A stretch of DNA of 64,000 bases from Clonostachys chloroleuca (Eukaryota; Ascomycota; Sordariomycetes; Hypocreales; Bionectriaceae). The stretch lies in the NCBI GenBank assembly GCA_037952775.1, contig JBANAY010000003.1, positions 20,336,001 through 20,400,000 of the forward strand. The letters run 5' to 3'. The position numbers and the translations under genes are program-made. Under the pieces are notes generated by a model that did not search any database, was not told the DNA's origin, and saw nothing but the letters and a program-made list of their open reading frames with translations. This document shows positions 34,831-48,007 of this stretch, one piece after another; within the stretch, counting starts at the first letter, position 1; every line of letters begins with the position of its first letter.

Positions 34831-36378
34831 TTGCTCGCCGACCCAGGCACAGGCGCCGGCTCCGTCGTTGATGACATAACCCGCTGGTTGTTGGTCCGTT
34901 GTAGGCTGTGGTGATATCTTCATCCTGGTGGAACCGGCCTTTATGCGGCCGACCGACCATCACGGCGAGCGCCGTGGTCATGGGATTGCCATTGGGCGCA
35001 CTCCACGCCCACTCGATAGCCAGCATCGTCCAGACTGCCCGTGGGACTCATTGGCCGGTCCGTCGGTCTGGTATTCCGTGGCCCTTTTCCACGTCTGATC
35101 TGCCCAGTCTCAGTGGCTGAGGCAATGGACCAACCAGTATGGCGATGCTTCTCTGTCGCTTTCCTTTTCCTTTTTCCTTTCTCCCCTGCATCTGTCTCCC
35201 AACCAGCGAAGAAAACGAACACCGGACATGCCACTCGTGCAAAGGATGAGTGACTCCGCCGCTTGGTCCCGTTTGTTTGTCCGGTTGCTTGTTTGCCAGG
35301 AAGGTAACGGCCCAGGCCTCCATCTCATTCTGTCACACAGCATATACAATTTTTTCGGTGCGAGCGCGACTTCCCCGCTGGACTTCAGCACAATTGAGCC
35401 AGAGTTGTTGGCTTTCATGCTTATCTTACCTGACATGGGTGCCCTCAGTCCTTCTCTTGATATTCCATTGCACAGCAGGAAGCGGAACACGTGAGCAGAG
35501 CCTCAGATCGGAGCCAAGTACAAGGCGAGCGAGGCTGTCGTGTGCTACATAGCAGAAGGATAACAACGCCCTTTGCACAGCCATTATTTCTTCGGGCCCC
35601 ATCCTCTTTCACTCTCTCTTATCCGGTAGCACCAGCTCCAAAGGACCTACGTGCCCAGCGTCGCTGTTAGCAGCTTGCCCCAAACTTTTGTGCCGTCGGC
35701 TCCTTTCGCAAACGTCATATCCCCTCCGATGCCGCATGGACCTTGACTATACCCCCTCCCCCTGCCTGTGCTTGTTACTGGCGGCATCCAGTGCTCAGTT
35801 GGTGTCCCCATGGCTGCCCGTTGATTGCCCTCTCTATGGGCAGGGCCAATCCCAAGCTGCCCAGGCCTAACGGTAGTCTCCGGTTCGACCCATCTATAGG
35901 GAAACCAACGGTTATGAGGCAAGCATGTCGCCGATGCAACTTGGCCATCATACCCGGGCCAGTAGCACAGCTCCCTCTGGGTCCCTGCATCTCTCCTGAT
36001 GTTGTCAGTGCCAGTCATATACCGATCAACTAGGGGACCAGGGCAATGCTGCTGCTCCTTTCGCCAAACACAGCCGGCAGTCCTTGCTCTGCGGCCTTGA
36101 CTGGTCCTCAGAAGAATCACGAGGGTCTTTCCCGGGTGAGACCGACTTCAAGGTCGGCAAGAATGCCCCAACACAGACGGGGATCGCATTTCTGAGCAGG
36201 GACTCTAGCAGTTCATTCGAGGACCTTGCTTCCTCCTTGGCCAACCATTGCCTCTTACACAAATGTAAGTGACATTCGCCGGCAAACCCACAGGTTCTGC
36301 GCCTCGACTTCGGGAGAGATTGTGTGTCTCTTATTCCGCGTGTGCTCTTTTGTGCCGAGTTGCTTGCTTTGCGATCTG

Positions 36379-36386
36379 TATATATT
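36379..36386 (+). promoter_or_regulatory. TATA-like box of the microprotein gene
   Basis: TATATATT lies 148 bp before the ATG, followed by a leader containing ATCACAACAATCAAGC, a common composition of fungal 5'UTRs. Confidence 0.4.
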
Positions 36387-36526
36387 CCACGTTTTGCCAG
36401 TGTGTCCTGTCAATCGATCAACAATCACAACAATCAAGCTCACGGATCCATTCGATATCCTCTCAACAAAGTCTCCTAGTGTTACTCGATCATCATTATC
36501 TCAACGTTTCCTCGGTCACAGACAGC

Positions 36527-36652
36527 ATGAACTGGTCTTGCTCGCAATGCGGAACAGCCGGCCTAAGCGTCGCAGTCGATGCAGGGTGCTCTATCTGCAG
36601 CCACATACGGTGTGAAAATTGCTACATCTATACTCCTCAGCCAACGAAATAG
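36527..36652 (+). CDS. Cys-rich 41-aa microprotein
   Basis: A single exon with six cysteines in 41 residues: a CSQC pair (residues 4-7), a CSIC pair (21-24), HIRCENC (26-32), and a short tail ending YIYTPQPTK. The pairs C-x2-C ... C-x2-C-x-H-x-R-C-x2-C look like a zinc ribbon or knuckle of the sort found in many small unannotated fungal proteins. There is no signal peptide. A TATA-like box and a typical leader lie upstream, which supports a real transcript. Function is unknown; binding to protein or RNA would be a guess. Confidence 0.55.
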   Translation: MNWSCSQCGTAGLSVAVDAGCSICSHIRCENCYIYTPQPTK

Positions 36653-39020
36653 CCAGCCACTCGCACTTCCAACTGGCTGCCTCGAGTATCGATGGACAAA
36701 AACCCACGCCACGTAGAAGCCTGGATGCTTCTCTGCAAAAAGCAATGTCTTTTTCTGTGGTATTCTCGTCTTGGATGAAGCGCCCAAGCAAGACAACTCG
36801 AGCCGATGTCTCGACCTACCTTTTCTTCTTGATTTTGTTTTTATATCATCAATCTTCTTTGATTCTTGTCCTCCTCTTTGCACTTTCATCTCTCATTGCA
36901 GCTCCCTTTAATGGCCCTGCTCATATCGGGAGTTCGGCTCTTTCTTTGGTGGATATTCAACACAGTCGCAGCCATGGCACACACAAGCTCGCAGCTTTAT
37001 TGCCGCGCGCTTAGTTTAGACGTCTCGAATCTCAGCTGTATTGCAGCTAGTCGAGGCTGTCAGGAGTCAGGATAGACGGAGGACGGAAGGACGATGGGAA
37101 TAGACGCGGGGGGGGGGGGCACCCAGTTTCTTGTCAGTTTGACTTTCTGCCCATTACTTCTAGAATGGCTATCCCCCTGTAGCGCAAGCGATATTTCTTT
37201 TGCTTTTATCTTTCATTTTTACCATAGAGCCATCGCAGTCTAACCAGCTGCTTGTCATTTGAATAGATTTCCTACTTTACTAGCACAGAATTCTTCCATT
37301 GACCAAGTGACGTCCAACCAGGCGAGGTCCAGCCAGCCAATCACCACCTCCAAGTCTGCCCTGCATGCATATTACACTTTGACTTCCCAATTAGCAAAAG
37401 CCCCCTGCAGGCGTCATACATAACTACACATTCCTCCTGATGCCCTTTTCTTTTTTTTTTTTTTTTTTTTTTTACCCAACTGCGCCAACCGTCACGCCCT
37501 CACGCGCATAGCCGCACTCCGGGCACCAACAACCGGCCACATGGCTCCGACCCATGCATGATGGACTCCTCGTCCCAATTCTAGAAGACCCCCCCCCTGC
37601 ACCCCATCGCGCCCAAGGCAGACAGCCCAAGGAACCCCAAACGACACAGTCCAAACTTTTGCCATGTGCACGCCCAAAACCAAAAATTGTTATTGAACAA
37701 ATCGGATGCGAGTCATTTCGTGCAGTTCTTTTCCACGAGGGCACTTTCCAGTCAAGGGCGCGGCGCCGGGCAAGATGCGCCAATCCGCTAACCCCAGCAT
37801 GACCGTTACACAACCTCGTTGGCCGCACACCCGAAGCCTCTAACATCTAATTTCAACACAATATCAACACAATATCGACACAATTGTCTCATTGACAGAT
37901 ATTATATCGAGCTTAATACTATGGAGTAACTTACAATTCACTTGTAATCATTATGTTTAGTATCATCAATAAGAAAATAAGGTCCCTGACGTGCGTGGAA
38001 TGATCTTTGGTGCGCCATGTTTTATATCAGCCGCTTGGCCTGCCTTAGAGCAAAGCTGGAGATGGAAACAAGCAAACTTCTAGAAACCGCGTCCATTATC
38101 ACAACGAAGCCTGCGCGCGACTTTGTCTGCCTGACCGACTGGGGACCATTTCCCCATCAGGCTATTCTTCTCGGCGTCGCTCACTCACATCGCGGTAACA
38201 AGCCACCGCGTGGGACCGCAGATCGCAGCCATGGAAGTAGGCGGTATATATCAAAGTGCAACAAACACCCAAGCCCTCGGTTCGAACCGGCCATTTTCGC
38301 CATCCAAATCCCACGTGTCTCGTCTGCCTTCACCCTCTCATTTTAGATTTTCGGGTGACGGAGCAGCGCTCACTCCGCAAGCCGGTCTGATCGTCTGCAA
38401 GGCAGACCTGCGCCTCACACAACCTTCTCACGACACAGTCGCACAACACGGAGCCAAGGCAAGGCGACGACGCATCTTATTTGCCAAGCACCTTCACCGA
38501 CTTTCTGTAGGTAGTAATCAAGTCGAAACGAAACAAGAAAGCACGGACGATTGAAGTGAGGCAGACGATTCTGTAGCGTAATGGAAAGCGAAACTGAGCC
38601 AGCCTCCATTGTCAAAGACGTATGCTAAGAGCCTAACTATCGATGAATATAATGTACATATAGCACGTGGACAGCAACAATCATTCCCCTCCTCCTTTGC
38701 GCCACCGCCCAAACTCCAAAAATCAATGCAAGCAAAGTGAAGCAACGAGACACGATCAAAGACGCAGACAGTACAAGGCAGGTGACCCCAGCTCAGCTTC
38801 CAAAAAAAAAGTAGCTCGACAGCAATCGGTCCTGTCCTCCCCGTAATCTTACTCGATACATTAAGCCCCCAAGATGGTTCAAGATCCCACCCTTTTCCTC
38901 TCCATTGCCCTTCATTCTCCTCGTCCAGACCCAGTACTATGCAACAAGCCATGCTGCTTTATTCGTATTCTTATATCAATTCTAGCGCAACAGTGAAGAG
39001 TGCCGCGTGTACTGCCCCCT
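36653..39020. other. Intergenic, 2.4 kb
   Basis: Contains the microprotein 3' flank and the ASH1 3' flank. No supported coding region. Homopolymer runs occur at 37109 (G) and 37451 (T). Confidence 0.45.
37451..37473 (+). repeat. Poly(T) tract, 23 bp
   Basis: An uninterrupted T run. Confidence 0.9.
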
Positions 39021-41586
39021 CTATTCTGCACTTGCCGTGATGGTTTGAATGCCTCGTGTGATTTCGATCGCCTTGCGAGGAGACGACAGCCCGCTGATCA
39101 CCTTGCGCGCTTTGGCGCTAGCTGGAGTCTTGGAGCCCTTGCTCGAGTACGTCTTCTGAGTTACAACCTTCTTCGTCGGCGTCTTCTTCACGGGCGATTT
39201 GGGAGGTGCCTTCTCAGAGACTGTCTTCTTCGTGACCTTGGCCGTCACAGACGTCTGGCTGGTGACCTGCTTCTTAGGTGTCCCCTTCGAGTATGCCTTC
39301 ACGACGCGTGTAGTGGTGGTCAGCTTCTTCTTGATAATAGTACCTGTCGACTTCCGGCCCTTGAGTGGGGTCTGGCTGGCCCCGCTCGCCTTCTTGCCTC
39401 TGGCTTTAGAAGCCACTGAGCCTACCGTCTTCTTCAGAGCAGTAGCAGCGCCCTGCTTGAGCTGCATGCCCACGTTGGCAAGTGCTCCCCTTGTGCTGGT
39501 GATGGCCTTCACCGTGGGCTTCTTGGCCTTGGGCTTCTTTGCCTTGTCTTCCTCTCCGCCCAGGAATTCCTGCAGCTTTCGCTTGCCCGCCTTGACTGTG
39601 TCCTTGAGGACCGTCTTGATGGCAGGCTTGACCTCGCGGGGCTTTGGTCCCAAGAAGCCACGGCAGTTTGGCTGTCCGCACAGGCACTTCTGCACATTCT
39701 TGGATGAGAACGGATCGAAATTGTAGTCGTACGTAAGCTCATCTCCCGTCATGATGGGCTTATCGCCCGCGAACAAGGCCATACGGGGCTGTCCGGCCAC
39801 GATCCACTTGATCATGCGGCAATTTGGGTTACAGCTGTGGTTGACAAATCTAGCGATGCTTCCCGTAGTAGCGTCGATAATCATGTTCTGGTCAAAGCTC
39901 ATTAAGTAGTAACACTGCGACGTTTGAGTATGAGCCAACAGACCTTGCAATCAAGAGTACCGAGGGGGTGGCACCATGACTTACATCGTTGTTCTTGTAG
40001 ATTTCGTTCATTCTTCGCTCACACTCCTCTTCCGTGATAATTTCTCCCGCGTATTCCATGATAATTTGGTTCGGCTCGAAGCACCGGTTGCTGCGGACTC
40101 CGTATCCACGGTCAGATGTCTTGATCACCTCAACGCCAACACGGTATTTCCCGCCCTTATTTCGCCGAGCTGTGAGATCTGCAAAGGCACGGTTCGTACA
40201 GTTCTCCTTTCCAACGCTGCAGTTGCCGTCGTCGCATTCGTAGAGCATAATTCTATTCTGGCAATTGTCCCCGCAGCCGTCTTCGGGCTTGCAGACACAC
40301 TTGGACATGTCGTGATAGTGGGGGGACTTCCTCCAAATATCCTTGGAGTCTCCAATGAATCGGTCTAGGTCAAGATTGTCAGCTAAAATGCGCCTGGTCA
40401 AAACGTTGGCATGTCCTCGCTTACTTTTAGTCATCTTCCTCCACTCGTCTGGCTTTGGCTGTCCAGGAGGGAGCGGGTTGCAAACGTGGAAAGGGAGCCG
40501 GAAGTCGCGCCCAGCAATGAGAGTGCGCAGGCCAGTAAACATGGGTGACGGCATGATCTTGTTGACACGACCGCTGGGAATAAGCTCGGGAAGTTCGGAA
40601 AGTTGCTTCTTCTCGGTCATCGTGAGGCCTTTGTAGATATCCATTGGCGCATCTTGCCCGGAGTAGAGACCCTTCTCGAGATATTTCTTGACCCGGCGCT
40701 GCTTGGTGTTGGTGACGGGCTCGGGAGACTCCGTCTCCTCTTGATCGGCCTTGGGTTCGTTCTTAGACTCGTCCTTCTTAACCCTCTTTCGCGCACGGGA
40801 CTCGGCCTCTTTTGGATCAACGTATTTTCCATTAGCCCACACGGTGGTGATGATGGGCTGCTCGTCAACGTGCGCGAATTCCTTGGTGTCTTGCAGCCGG
40901 CGCAGCTCCCTAGAAATCTTTTGCGGGGGTGGGACTGCGAGCTTGTCCATCGACTTGCGACCGCGTCGATCGGTGTTGGTGATCATTCTGTTCAAAGTCG
41001 CAACGTCGAGAGTTGCTCGGCGGGACGATGATCGTGGAGGGGGCGATGGCTTGGCTCGACGAATTGTGCGCGGCGACGACTTTTGCGAAGCGGATTGGGA
41101 GTCGCGTGCGCCAATGGCCTTCGATCGGCTGGCGGCGCGCGCATTTTCCTGCTCCAAGGAGCCATCGTCCTCCATGAGGCCAGCTTTGATAAGGGTGCGT
41201 CGGCGTCTATTGGAAATGACATCGCCATTGGCCCGTCGCTTCCCATGACCATCAGTGCCGCTCAATTTAGACAAGTTGTAGACGGGAGCGGCCTGGGACC
41301 GGCGTGGGCGGGTGGGCGTGTCTCGAGCTTCACCCTCTTGCACGGACCCCTCGGCGGGCGCATCGGGCATCGGCACGTCGTCATGGGCGGAAAATGGCAG
41401 AGAGGTCGTGGGCTCGGCATCGACATCGACGGTGATTTCGTCGAGCTTAGATGGTTCGGAATTCATGCTGGCGCTGTCGGCAACGGTGGTAGGGGGTGTA
41501 GAGTTCGGCAACGACGCGTCATTGGAGAAGGTATCGTTGGGCAAGGCCGAAGCCAGGGAGAAGCTACTGCCCGGAGAGAGCGACAT
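39021..41586 (-). CDS. ASH1: Histone-lysine N-methyltransferase, ASH1 type (H3K36)
   Basis: A nuclear chromatin enzyme; fungal ASH1 methylates H3K36, largely on poorly transcribed genes. Exons 41586-39985 and 39914-39021 (GTAAGT...CGCAG, 70 nt) give 831 aa. A long basic, disordered N-terminus leads to an AWS domain (about residues 420-477, CVCKPEDGCGDNC...CTNR) and a SET domain (about 478-600). The SET domain contains GYGVRSNRCF, the cofactor/substrate motif RFVNHSCNPNC (NHSC at 559-562) and the catalytic YDYNF. A post-SET zinc cluster CLCGQPNC lies at about 611-618. The C-terminal 200 residues are Lys/Ala/Thr/Ser-rich, like a histone H1 tail, and no bromo, PHD or BAH domain is seen. A SET2 assignment is less likely because no WW or SRI domain is visible. 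The start is the first ATG. Confidence 0.9.
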
Positions 41587-44500
41587 GGTAGCGGCTTAAA
41601 TTGACGCGCAGCAAGTGTCAGTTGGTTTGTTTCCCAAGATATTGATATTTGGCTGAAGGGCATGCAGACAAGGGGGCAGAGACGCGAAAGAGGGGAGAAG
41701 AAACAAGGCCAGAACGAAAACAAGCAGACGAAGAAAAGAAGACAAGGGAACAATGGGCGGATGACTGGCGATCAGGACCGGCGAGTGTCCGTCTCGAGGG
41801 GGGGAGGGGAGGTGGTGGAAGGAAAGAACGCGAGGTCGAGAATGGATGAATAAGGCAAAGGTAAAGTAATTAATATCAGGCGTTGGGCCGGTGGACACCA
41901 GGCCGAGACGCGTCTGTGGCTCAACCATAAGCAACAAGGGAGAGGCGAGAGGAGCCACTGGTGGGATTGGCTGTGGGCCAGCCGCGAGCAGCCACACCTC
42001 AGCGACCACCACGACAAAGACAGGCCGAGAATGGATCTATTGGGAAGAGAGACAGAGGACACGACCCGCTGCTGAGGGCGCTGCTGCTGGTGCTGCTCCA
42101 TCCCGCGCCCCTGGTCTGGCAGCTGGTCCGCCTGGTTGGCCATGCAGCACTTGCACACGTCCCGGACGCATTGGGATGCCGCCAGGTCAACAAACAGCCC
42201 CGGAGCGATATTAATGTCCTCATTGTCCGTGAATGAAGCCCCGTGTAAATGCAGGATGCGCGTAGAGCAGAAGGCAAGGGAGGCCACATACACCACCACA
42301 CACGCATTGGAGCAGCAGGTATGCAGCGTACAATCAGGCCAAGCAAGAGACGAAGCTCAGGACTACCACTTGCATTGCTCTCACTCCCACTCTATCACCA
42401 ATGCGTATGGATGCGTATAGCTTGTTTCGCAGCCAGGGGGGCAGAGAATGTCGCCAAGTGCATGGTGGGTGGCAGGTGGTGGTGGCATGTTTCGAAAAAC
42501 AAGGGCAAAAAGGGCAACTGTTTGTGAATGTAAAGTGGCTTGATAGGAAAAGTTTGAGCTTGCAAAGGGAAAAAAAAGTTCAGGCTCACCTTGAACGCGT
42601 AAAACAAAATAGTTCTGACTGTGTCTTCCTCAGTAGTCGAAAGAAATGGCGAGAGTAGAATCAAATCAGCACAGCCAAGCGTGTTGAGAACAAATTCGCT
42701 CTGATTGCTGAGACTAGTGCCGAGTTACCTGCTTACATCTAGTCTGGGCTTGGGCCACGGTCGCAAATAGATGGAGCAGGCAGTTTCAAGGGTCTTGCTG
42801 GTCGGGAGCGAAGCCGACGAGTTGGTGGTTGTGGACGTGAGTGTGAGTGTGGATGTGGATGATTTGCGGATGTGAAGGGGAGAAAATAAATTCCAAGTGA
42901 CGGAGCACGGATGAGGAAGGCAAGAGGCTGAGGGAAGGAGTACGTATACGCAAGGCAAGGTTTGGTAGGTGCTACTAGGTAGGAGTAGGAGTAGGAGGTA
43001 GGGCAAGGCAGGGAACTCGGGTGGGTGAGCACGAGGAAAGGGTCTAGTTAAAGCCGGGGAGGCAAGGTGATTAGATGGTGAGAGCGCGTAGCATCAAGCT
43101 GTATTGTGTCGATGACTGTTGGGATTGTGCGCGACTGCGTCGTGTGGGCAAGTGGTGAGTGAATAAGTGCCTGCTCCCTGTCCGAGCGGTGCGGTTGGCG
43201 AGGCAGACGAGGGAGATGCAGAGGTGGGAGAGAAGGAAAAGGGTCCGGATGCATGAGAGCGAATGAATCACGATACAAAGTTTATTAGGCTTGTGCCGTG
43301 CCGTGCCTGTGCCAGTGTCTGGGTCTAGGTAATCTCATCCAATCCAATCCGGCAGCCTCTTGTCAACTGCCTCTTAATAGTGCCCGATAGAGACCCAGGT
43401 TGCAACCAATGATCCTGTACGACCGCCATCAGGGGGATGGGGGCTACTCTGGGGTCAGAAATACGACACAAGCGACTTCACGCCTTCAGCTACGATGGGG
43501 GCATTTCTCATTTGCACAAAAATACGCGTTGTTGCGATATAGGAGAGGACTTGGGTTGGGAGGCAATGCTAAGAAAGTGGCCCAGGTAAGAGGTACTTGT
43601 GGCTGAGCCGCATGCAATAGCCCCGACAAGTAACGCTCTAATCAATGCCCAAGTGCTGACTGAGAATAAGCCAACTGGAAACATACCGTGTCACCGGCGA
43701 CTTGCCAAAAAGCAGACGTACGGACCTGACACGACAGACAGAGGGGCATTGCGGTGTTGACGATGAACGGCTCTTGCGATTCGCGAAGAGAAAGTGGGCA
43801 GCCAATTGCTTATCTGGCCCTCGAGGTATCTCCGCGATACGGTCAACGTCGTGTTTAAGCTGTCTCATCCGCCAGCTCCGTGTTCACCAATATCCAGGCA
43901 ATTCTCTTGAAAAGTTGAGAAGTACTTTCCATGAAGGAGGCATATGCATTATTTTAAATTACCTGTTGTAATCACCTCTCTCTTGGCTGGTCGGGCGAAT
44001 GGATTGGAGTGGCATCGAGGGAGCACAACACTCGATGATACCCGCACGTCAACCCCCGTCCAGGCCCTTGGCAAGTAAAGACCATCCAACGTGCGGGCAA
44101 TGAGCATGAAAATAGCCCAAAAGATATGGTATCTCGGCCAGACATGCTTTCGGTGTAAACCCTTTCTAAATTCACGCCGTGCTTCATTATTTTACCCCAC
44201 GTAGGGCTGTTAGTCGAACTCGTCCTTCAATTGCCGACGAGGCGTACACTCCCCTACAAGTCGCGACACGAAAGTATTTTACTAGATAAAAACATTTCTA
44301 TTTATTCATTCTATTGCCAAAATGGCCTAATCCGTGTTCTTATCTCGATGCGTTGCTGTGCTATCGCGCGAGCACCTCACATCCAGTTACCATATTGACC
44401 AAATGGGCGGCTACGGTTAACCATGCCCACCACCTACATTCGTATCAACAGGCCAGGAAAAGAAAATAGCTGTGCGAGCCCTGATTCTTCGTTTGAAATG

Positions 44501-45846
44501 ATCTTTGGGAATATTCAATATGCTTTTGTCCTTTATTAGGGCCAATTTCGCTGCCTGTGCGCAGTTCAATGCTGGAGTGTTTACGGCTCCGCGACATAAA
44601 AGTGCAGCATCTAGCGTTGTGCTAGTCAACGCACCGGTATGACTCTCAAGAAGAATAACCGAGAAAACGAAACTTATCGCGACTTTGGGAATCAAATACC
44701 CCCTTCCCCATCGTCCGTTGAAGGCCGTCTCATTTCATCCGCGCTTCTCCAAGATGGCGGCATCGATTGTGGGAATATTGCCCCCGCCCCCCCCCAACGT
44801 GTGCGACGTGATGCATATCACAGATCGGTCCATCCGGTCCCAGAGCGATTGCATTTCAATCAATCCTCGGAGCACATACATTTGGCCTGCATTGAGCGCG
44901 AGTGCCTCTTTTGGTTTCTTTTTTGCTAGTTGGAGCTTCGCTCAGCGTCGCTCTACTGACCGTGTGCTTACACCAACCATTGAGCTATCCAACCAAATGG
45001 GTGTCGGACTACAAGGACGACAAAGGTGTTTTAATCCCCAGTTTCAGATTAAGGTCACCATATTTATAGGCAATAATTAGTGATATCAATGATAATAAAA
45101 ATCAAGCAACTATTGGGCAATATTATCCGCTTGTTATTGCACAGTAGGAGGCATTCATCCTATCAAGGTGGCAGCCACTTGCCAATCACCACATCAGCTA
45201 TCGCCACATACAACACCAGCGAACTACAAACATTATCATCTCTACTTGTATCCCATGTTTCTGCTCAGTCATTTCGTCTGAGAAACATGCTGCTTTGGTC
45301 AGCGAAGGCATAGCCAACCGGCATCGTCCTCCTAATAACCTCTCCCTGCCTCCTTGTCCTACAACAGGACGGCATAACTGCCTGCACACAACCACCCCGA
45401 TATCCGAGTTGGGTGCATATTTTATGCTTCTGGTAGCACATATCTGCTTATTAAGGGCCTATACATCGCTACAGTCATGCTGCGTCCCAATCAAAGAAGC
45501 TCAAGAGGCGCCCGCCCACAGCACCACTGCAGGAACAACCTGGAGCGCGACTCACCATCTTGCTTCGCCAGCCCCTCTCACAATTGCTTCAGCACGTTCT
45601 CTCAATAAGCACTCAAGCACCTCTTTTAACGCAAATTGATGCCATACGGGAGGAATCTGACCTTACTGCACACCGACCTCGTCAGGAAATGGGACACGAG
45701 CCAGTACTGGGCTAACCAAGATGCAGCGAATCTCCCCTTCTAACAACACTGCCTCCCCCAAGAAAGCGAGAATAATATTATCGGACACAAGCTATCGCTG
45801 GACCAAGTGGCGCTATTGCATGCTGAAGCTATAACAGAGTCCGAGA

Positions 45847-45879
45847 AGGAGGAGTAAGAGGAGGAGGAGGAGGAGGAGT
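45847..45879 (+). repeat. GGA trinucleotide repeat
   Basis: About ten GGA/GAG triplets interrupted once by TAA. Confidence 0.85.
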
Positions 45880-47994
45880 GCTGGGATTGATCAGCGCTGC
45901 TTTCCTTTCTTTTTCCGCCCTGCCGCTGTGCTTTCTTTTTCCAGTCTCCTCACCACCACAAGCGCTAGCAGATTTGGCATCGATTGACCTCCCCCAGAAG
46001 AACAGCGCCGAACGCTACATGGCCTCTGCAGTTGCAGGTCACAGGTCCATCAGACTCGCGGGGGTGGCGCACTGGTCATTCGTCATCTGCTCCATCTCAG
46101 CATCAGCGGCAGAGCGCATCGTAGCGGCGGCATCAGCACAATGCAGAGCTGCTTCGACGGGCAAGAAGAACAGGAAACCCAACAAGCCACCACGGCCAGA
46201 TGAGATCATCAACACGAGAATCCAGACAGCCAGATCCTGTTTCGGTGCCCGTCACAACTCACGGCGGCCCAACCAACCACGCAGGCGAGACAAGACACCG
46301 GGCGGGCCGCAGGCCAGTGAGGTCATCACCGTTTCCTCTTTCCTCGACAGAGCCAACAAAACATCGAATCCAAACGCTCAGCTCCCAACCAAGTCCTCTC
46401 AACAAGCGCCCACCGCTCAGCTCAACCCTTGGGCGTCCATCAGTCAGCCCATGGGGGACTCGAGGCGAGACGAGGCGAGAGACAGGTAATATGTAGCTTA
46501 CCAACCCAGTCCCAGCCCAACCCACACCCAGATCCCATCGCCTCTCGCCCCCTCTCCTCCTCTCTACTGTGTCGCTAAGACGTCGCACCCGCCCCGCCAA
46601 GCTTCTCAATCCGACTCGTCACATGCAGCTGTACATGGCCTCACTTGCTCGAAACTCCTACGAACATACATGCGCACCCGCATGCCCGCATGCCCTCCCC
46701 CTCCCTGCTGCTTGAGACTGGGCCTGGACGATCTCTCTCTCTCGCACACCTGTCTGCATACATACCTTCACACCTATGTACCTACATACATGCAGCAGGC
46801 AACAGCGTAGAATATGAACCTGCCCTACGCCCCCAGACCCTGCTTTTCGCCTCCAGCCCCGAGGACATGCGGGAGGGCTGGATACATCTCCGTGCTATCC
46901 CAGATTCGGGATCCCGCATCTCCCGACTTATCGACCCGCATCCTCTCCTGTCACTTTCCATTAATCCCCGGCAGGCATTCATGTAGATGACATTTTGACC
47001 GCAAATTCGCTTCCTCCCCTTCCCCCCTCCACCTTCGCCCAAGCGTATACGTGAGGTGGTAGATTCCTCGTTTCCAGGCGAGGCATCATGCAGCCGGTGA
47101 AGGGCCAAGATGAGAAAAGAAACAGAAATGCCAATTTATGATGTAAATAGGAGATGAGAAGGAAAAGGACATTCCCTTTTTGATCAAGAAAGGCAGGGAC
47201 ACGCAGGAAAATGAGTTCATCTCTCATCTGCAGCGTACAGCACGTAGGAAGGAGAATCTACCGTCACCGCCATCCTCTCGTCCTCTGCGGTGTAACGAAC
47301 GAGTGTAAGCCAGGGTTTCATTCCGATGCAGACACAAGATGCTGAGACCGACCAGAAGCTGTATTGGTGGTCGTAGGTTAGCAAGCAGCAGGAGGATTAG
47401 GATAAACGTCTGGGTTGACGGGCCTTTCTTCCTCCCTCCTTCGTGTCATCTGTCATTATCGTGGTGGTTTCACAGCATGAAGTGCGCCACGGCCCATGAG
47501 CAGGTGGTCCCCCCTCCCGAGCTAGAGCACGGCAATGATTGCATCAGCCGGCCAACGGCACCCACCCAGCCAAGGTCTATCAATCTAACTGGTGTCTTGG
47601 CGCGTCTCTGCGGGGAGGACGAGGGGAAGTAGGGATGGTGATACTTTGTGCGAGAGAACAACCCAAGGAAGACCCCAGATGCGCAGCTACATGGGAACGC
47701 ACATACACAATCATCAAGACGTGCTGCAGGTCGAGGTACCGTGCTGCGAGCGCCATGGGGGCGTGCCCGCAACGCACCCATCCTCCTCCCCGTTGTTTCT
47801 GTCTCTCCCCGCGAACGAACGCACTTTGCTTCTGCCTGCGCTTGTCTCTCGGTGGCACTGTCCCATCCGAACGCAATGTCTGCCCACCAGTGCCTGGATA
47901 ATGACCCCAGGATCAACAGAAATCTCTCCTGCCCTCGTCGGCCTGGTTCCGGATCGCCAGCCTCGACCCTCGTAGACGTTACACGTAGAAGTCA

Positions 47995-48007
47995 CCCCCC
48001 CCCCCCC
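47995..48007 (+). repeat. Poly(C) tract, 13 bp
   Basis: An uninterrupted C run. Confidence 0.9.

Larger units (their letters stand above)
33909..36526. other. Intergenic, 2.6 kb
   Basis: Left part: PFA5 promoter and leader. Right part: promoter and CT/CA-rich leader of the 41-aa microprotein. Several open frames exist on both strands, but none has a recognisable domain or intron chain. Confidence 0.45.

Noticed and set aside
34774..34879. Short Gly-Ala-repeat frame
   Set aside because: Product of a GGAGCA microsatellite; no promoter or conservation evidence.
38200..38300. GGTTCGAACC near 38280 as a tRNA T-loop
   Set aside because: No acceptor stem, D-arm or anticodon arm can be paired around it.
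44417..44695. 92-aa minus-strand frame with a hydrophobic N-terminus
   Set aside because: Could be a small secreted protein, but only two cysteines, no promoter signal and no homology, so not called as a gene.
45878..46489. 203-aa plus-strand frame
   Set aside because: Opens with a GTG rather than ATG, is low in complexity and Arg/Pro/Gln-rich, and has no recognisable domain.
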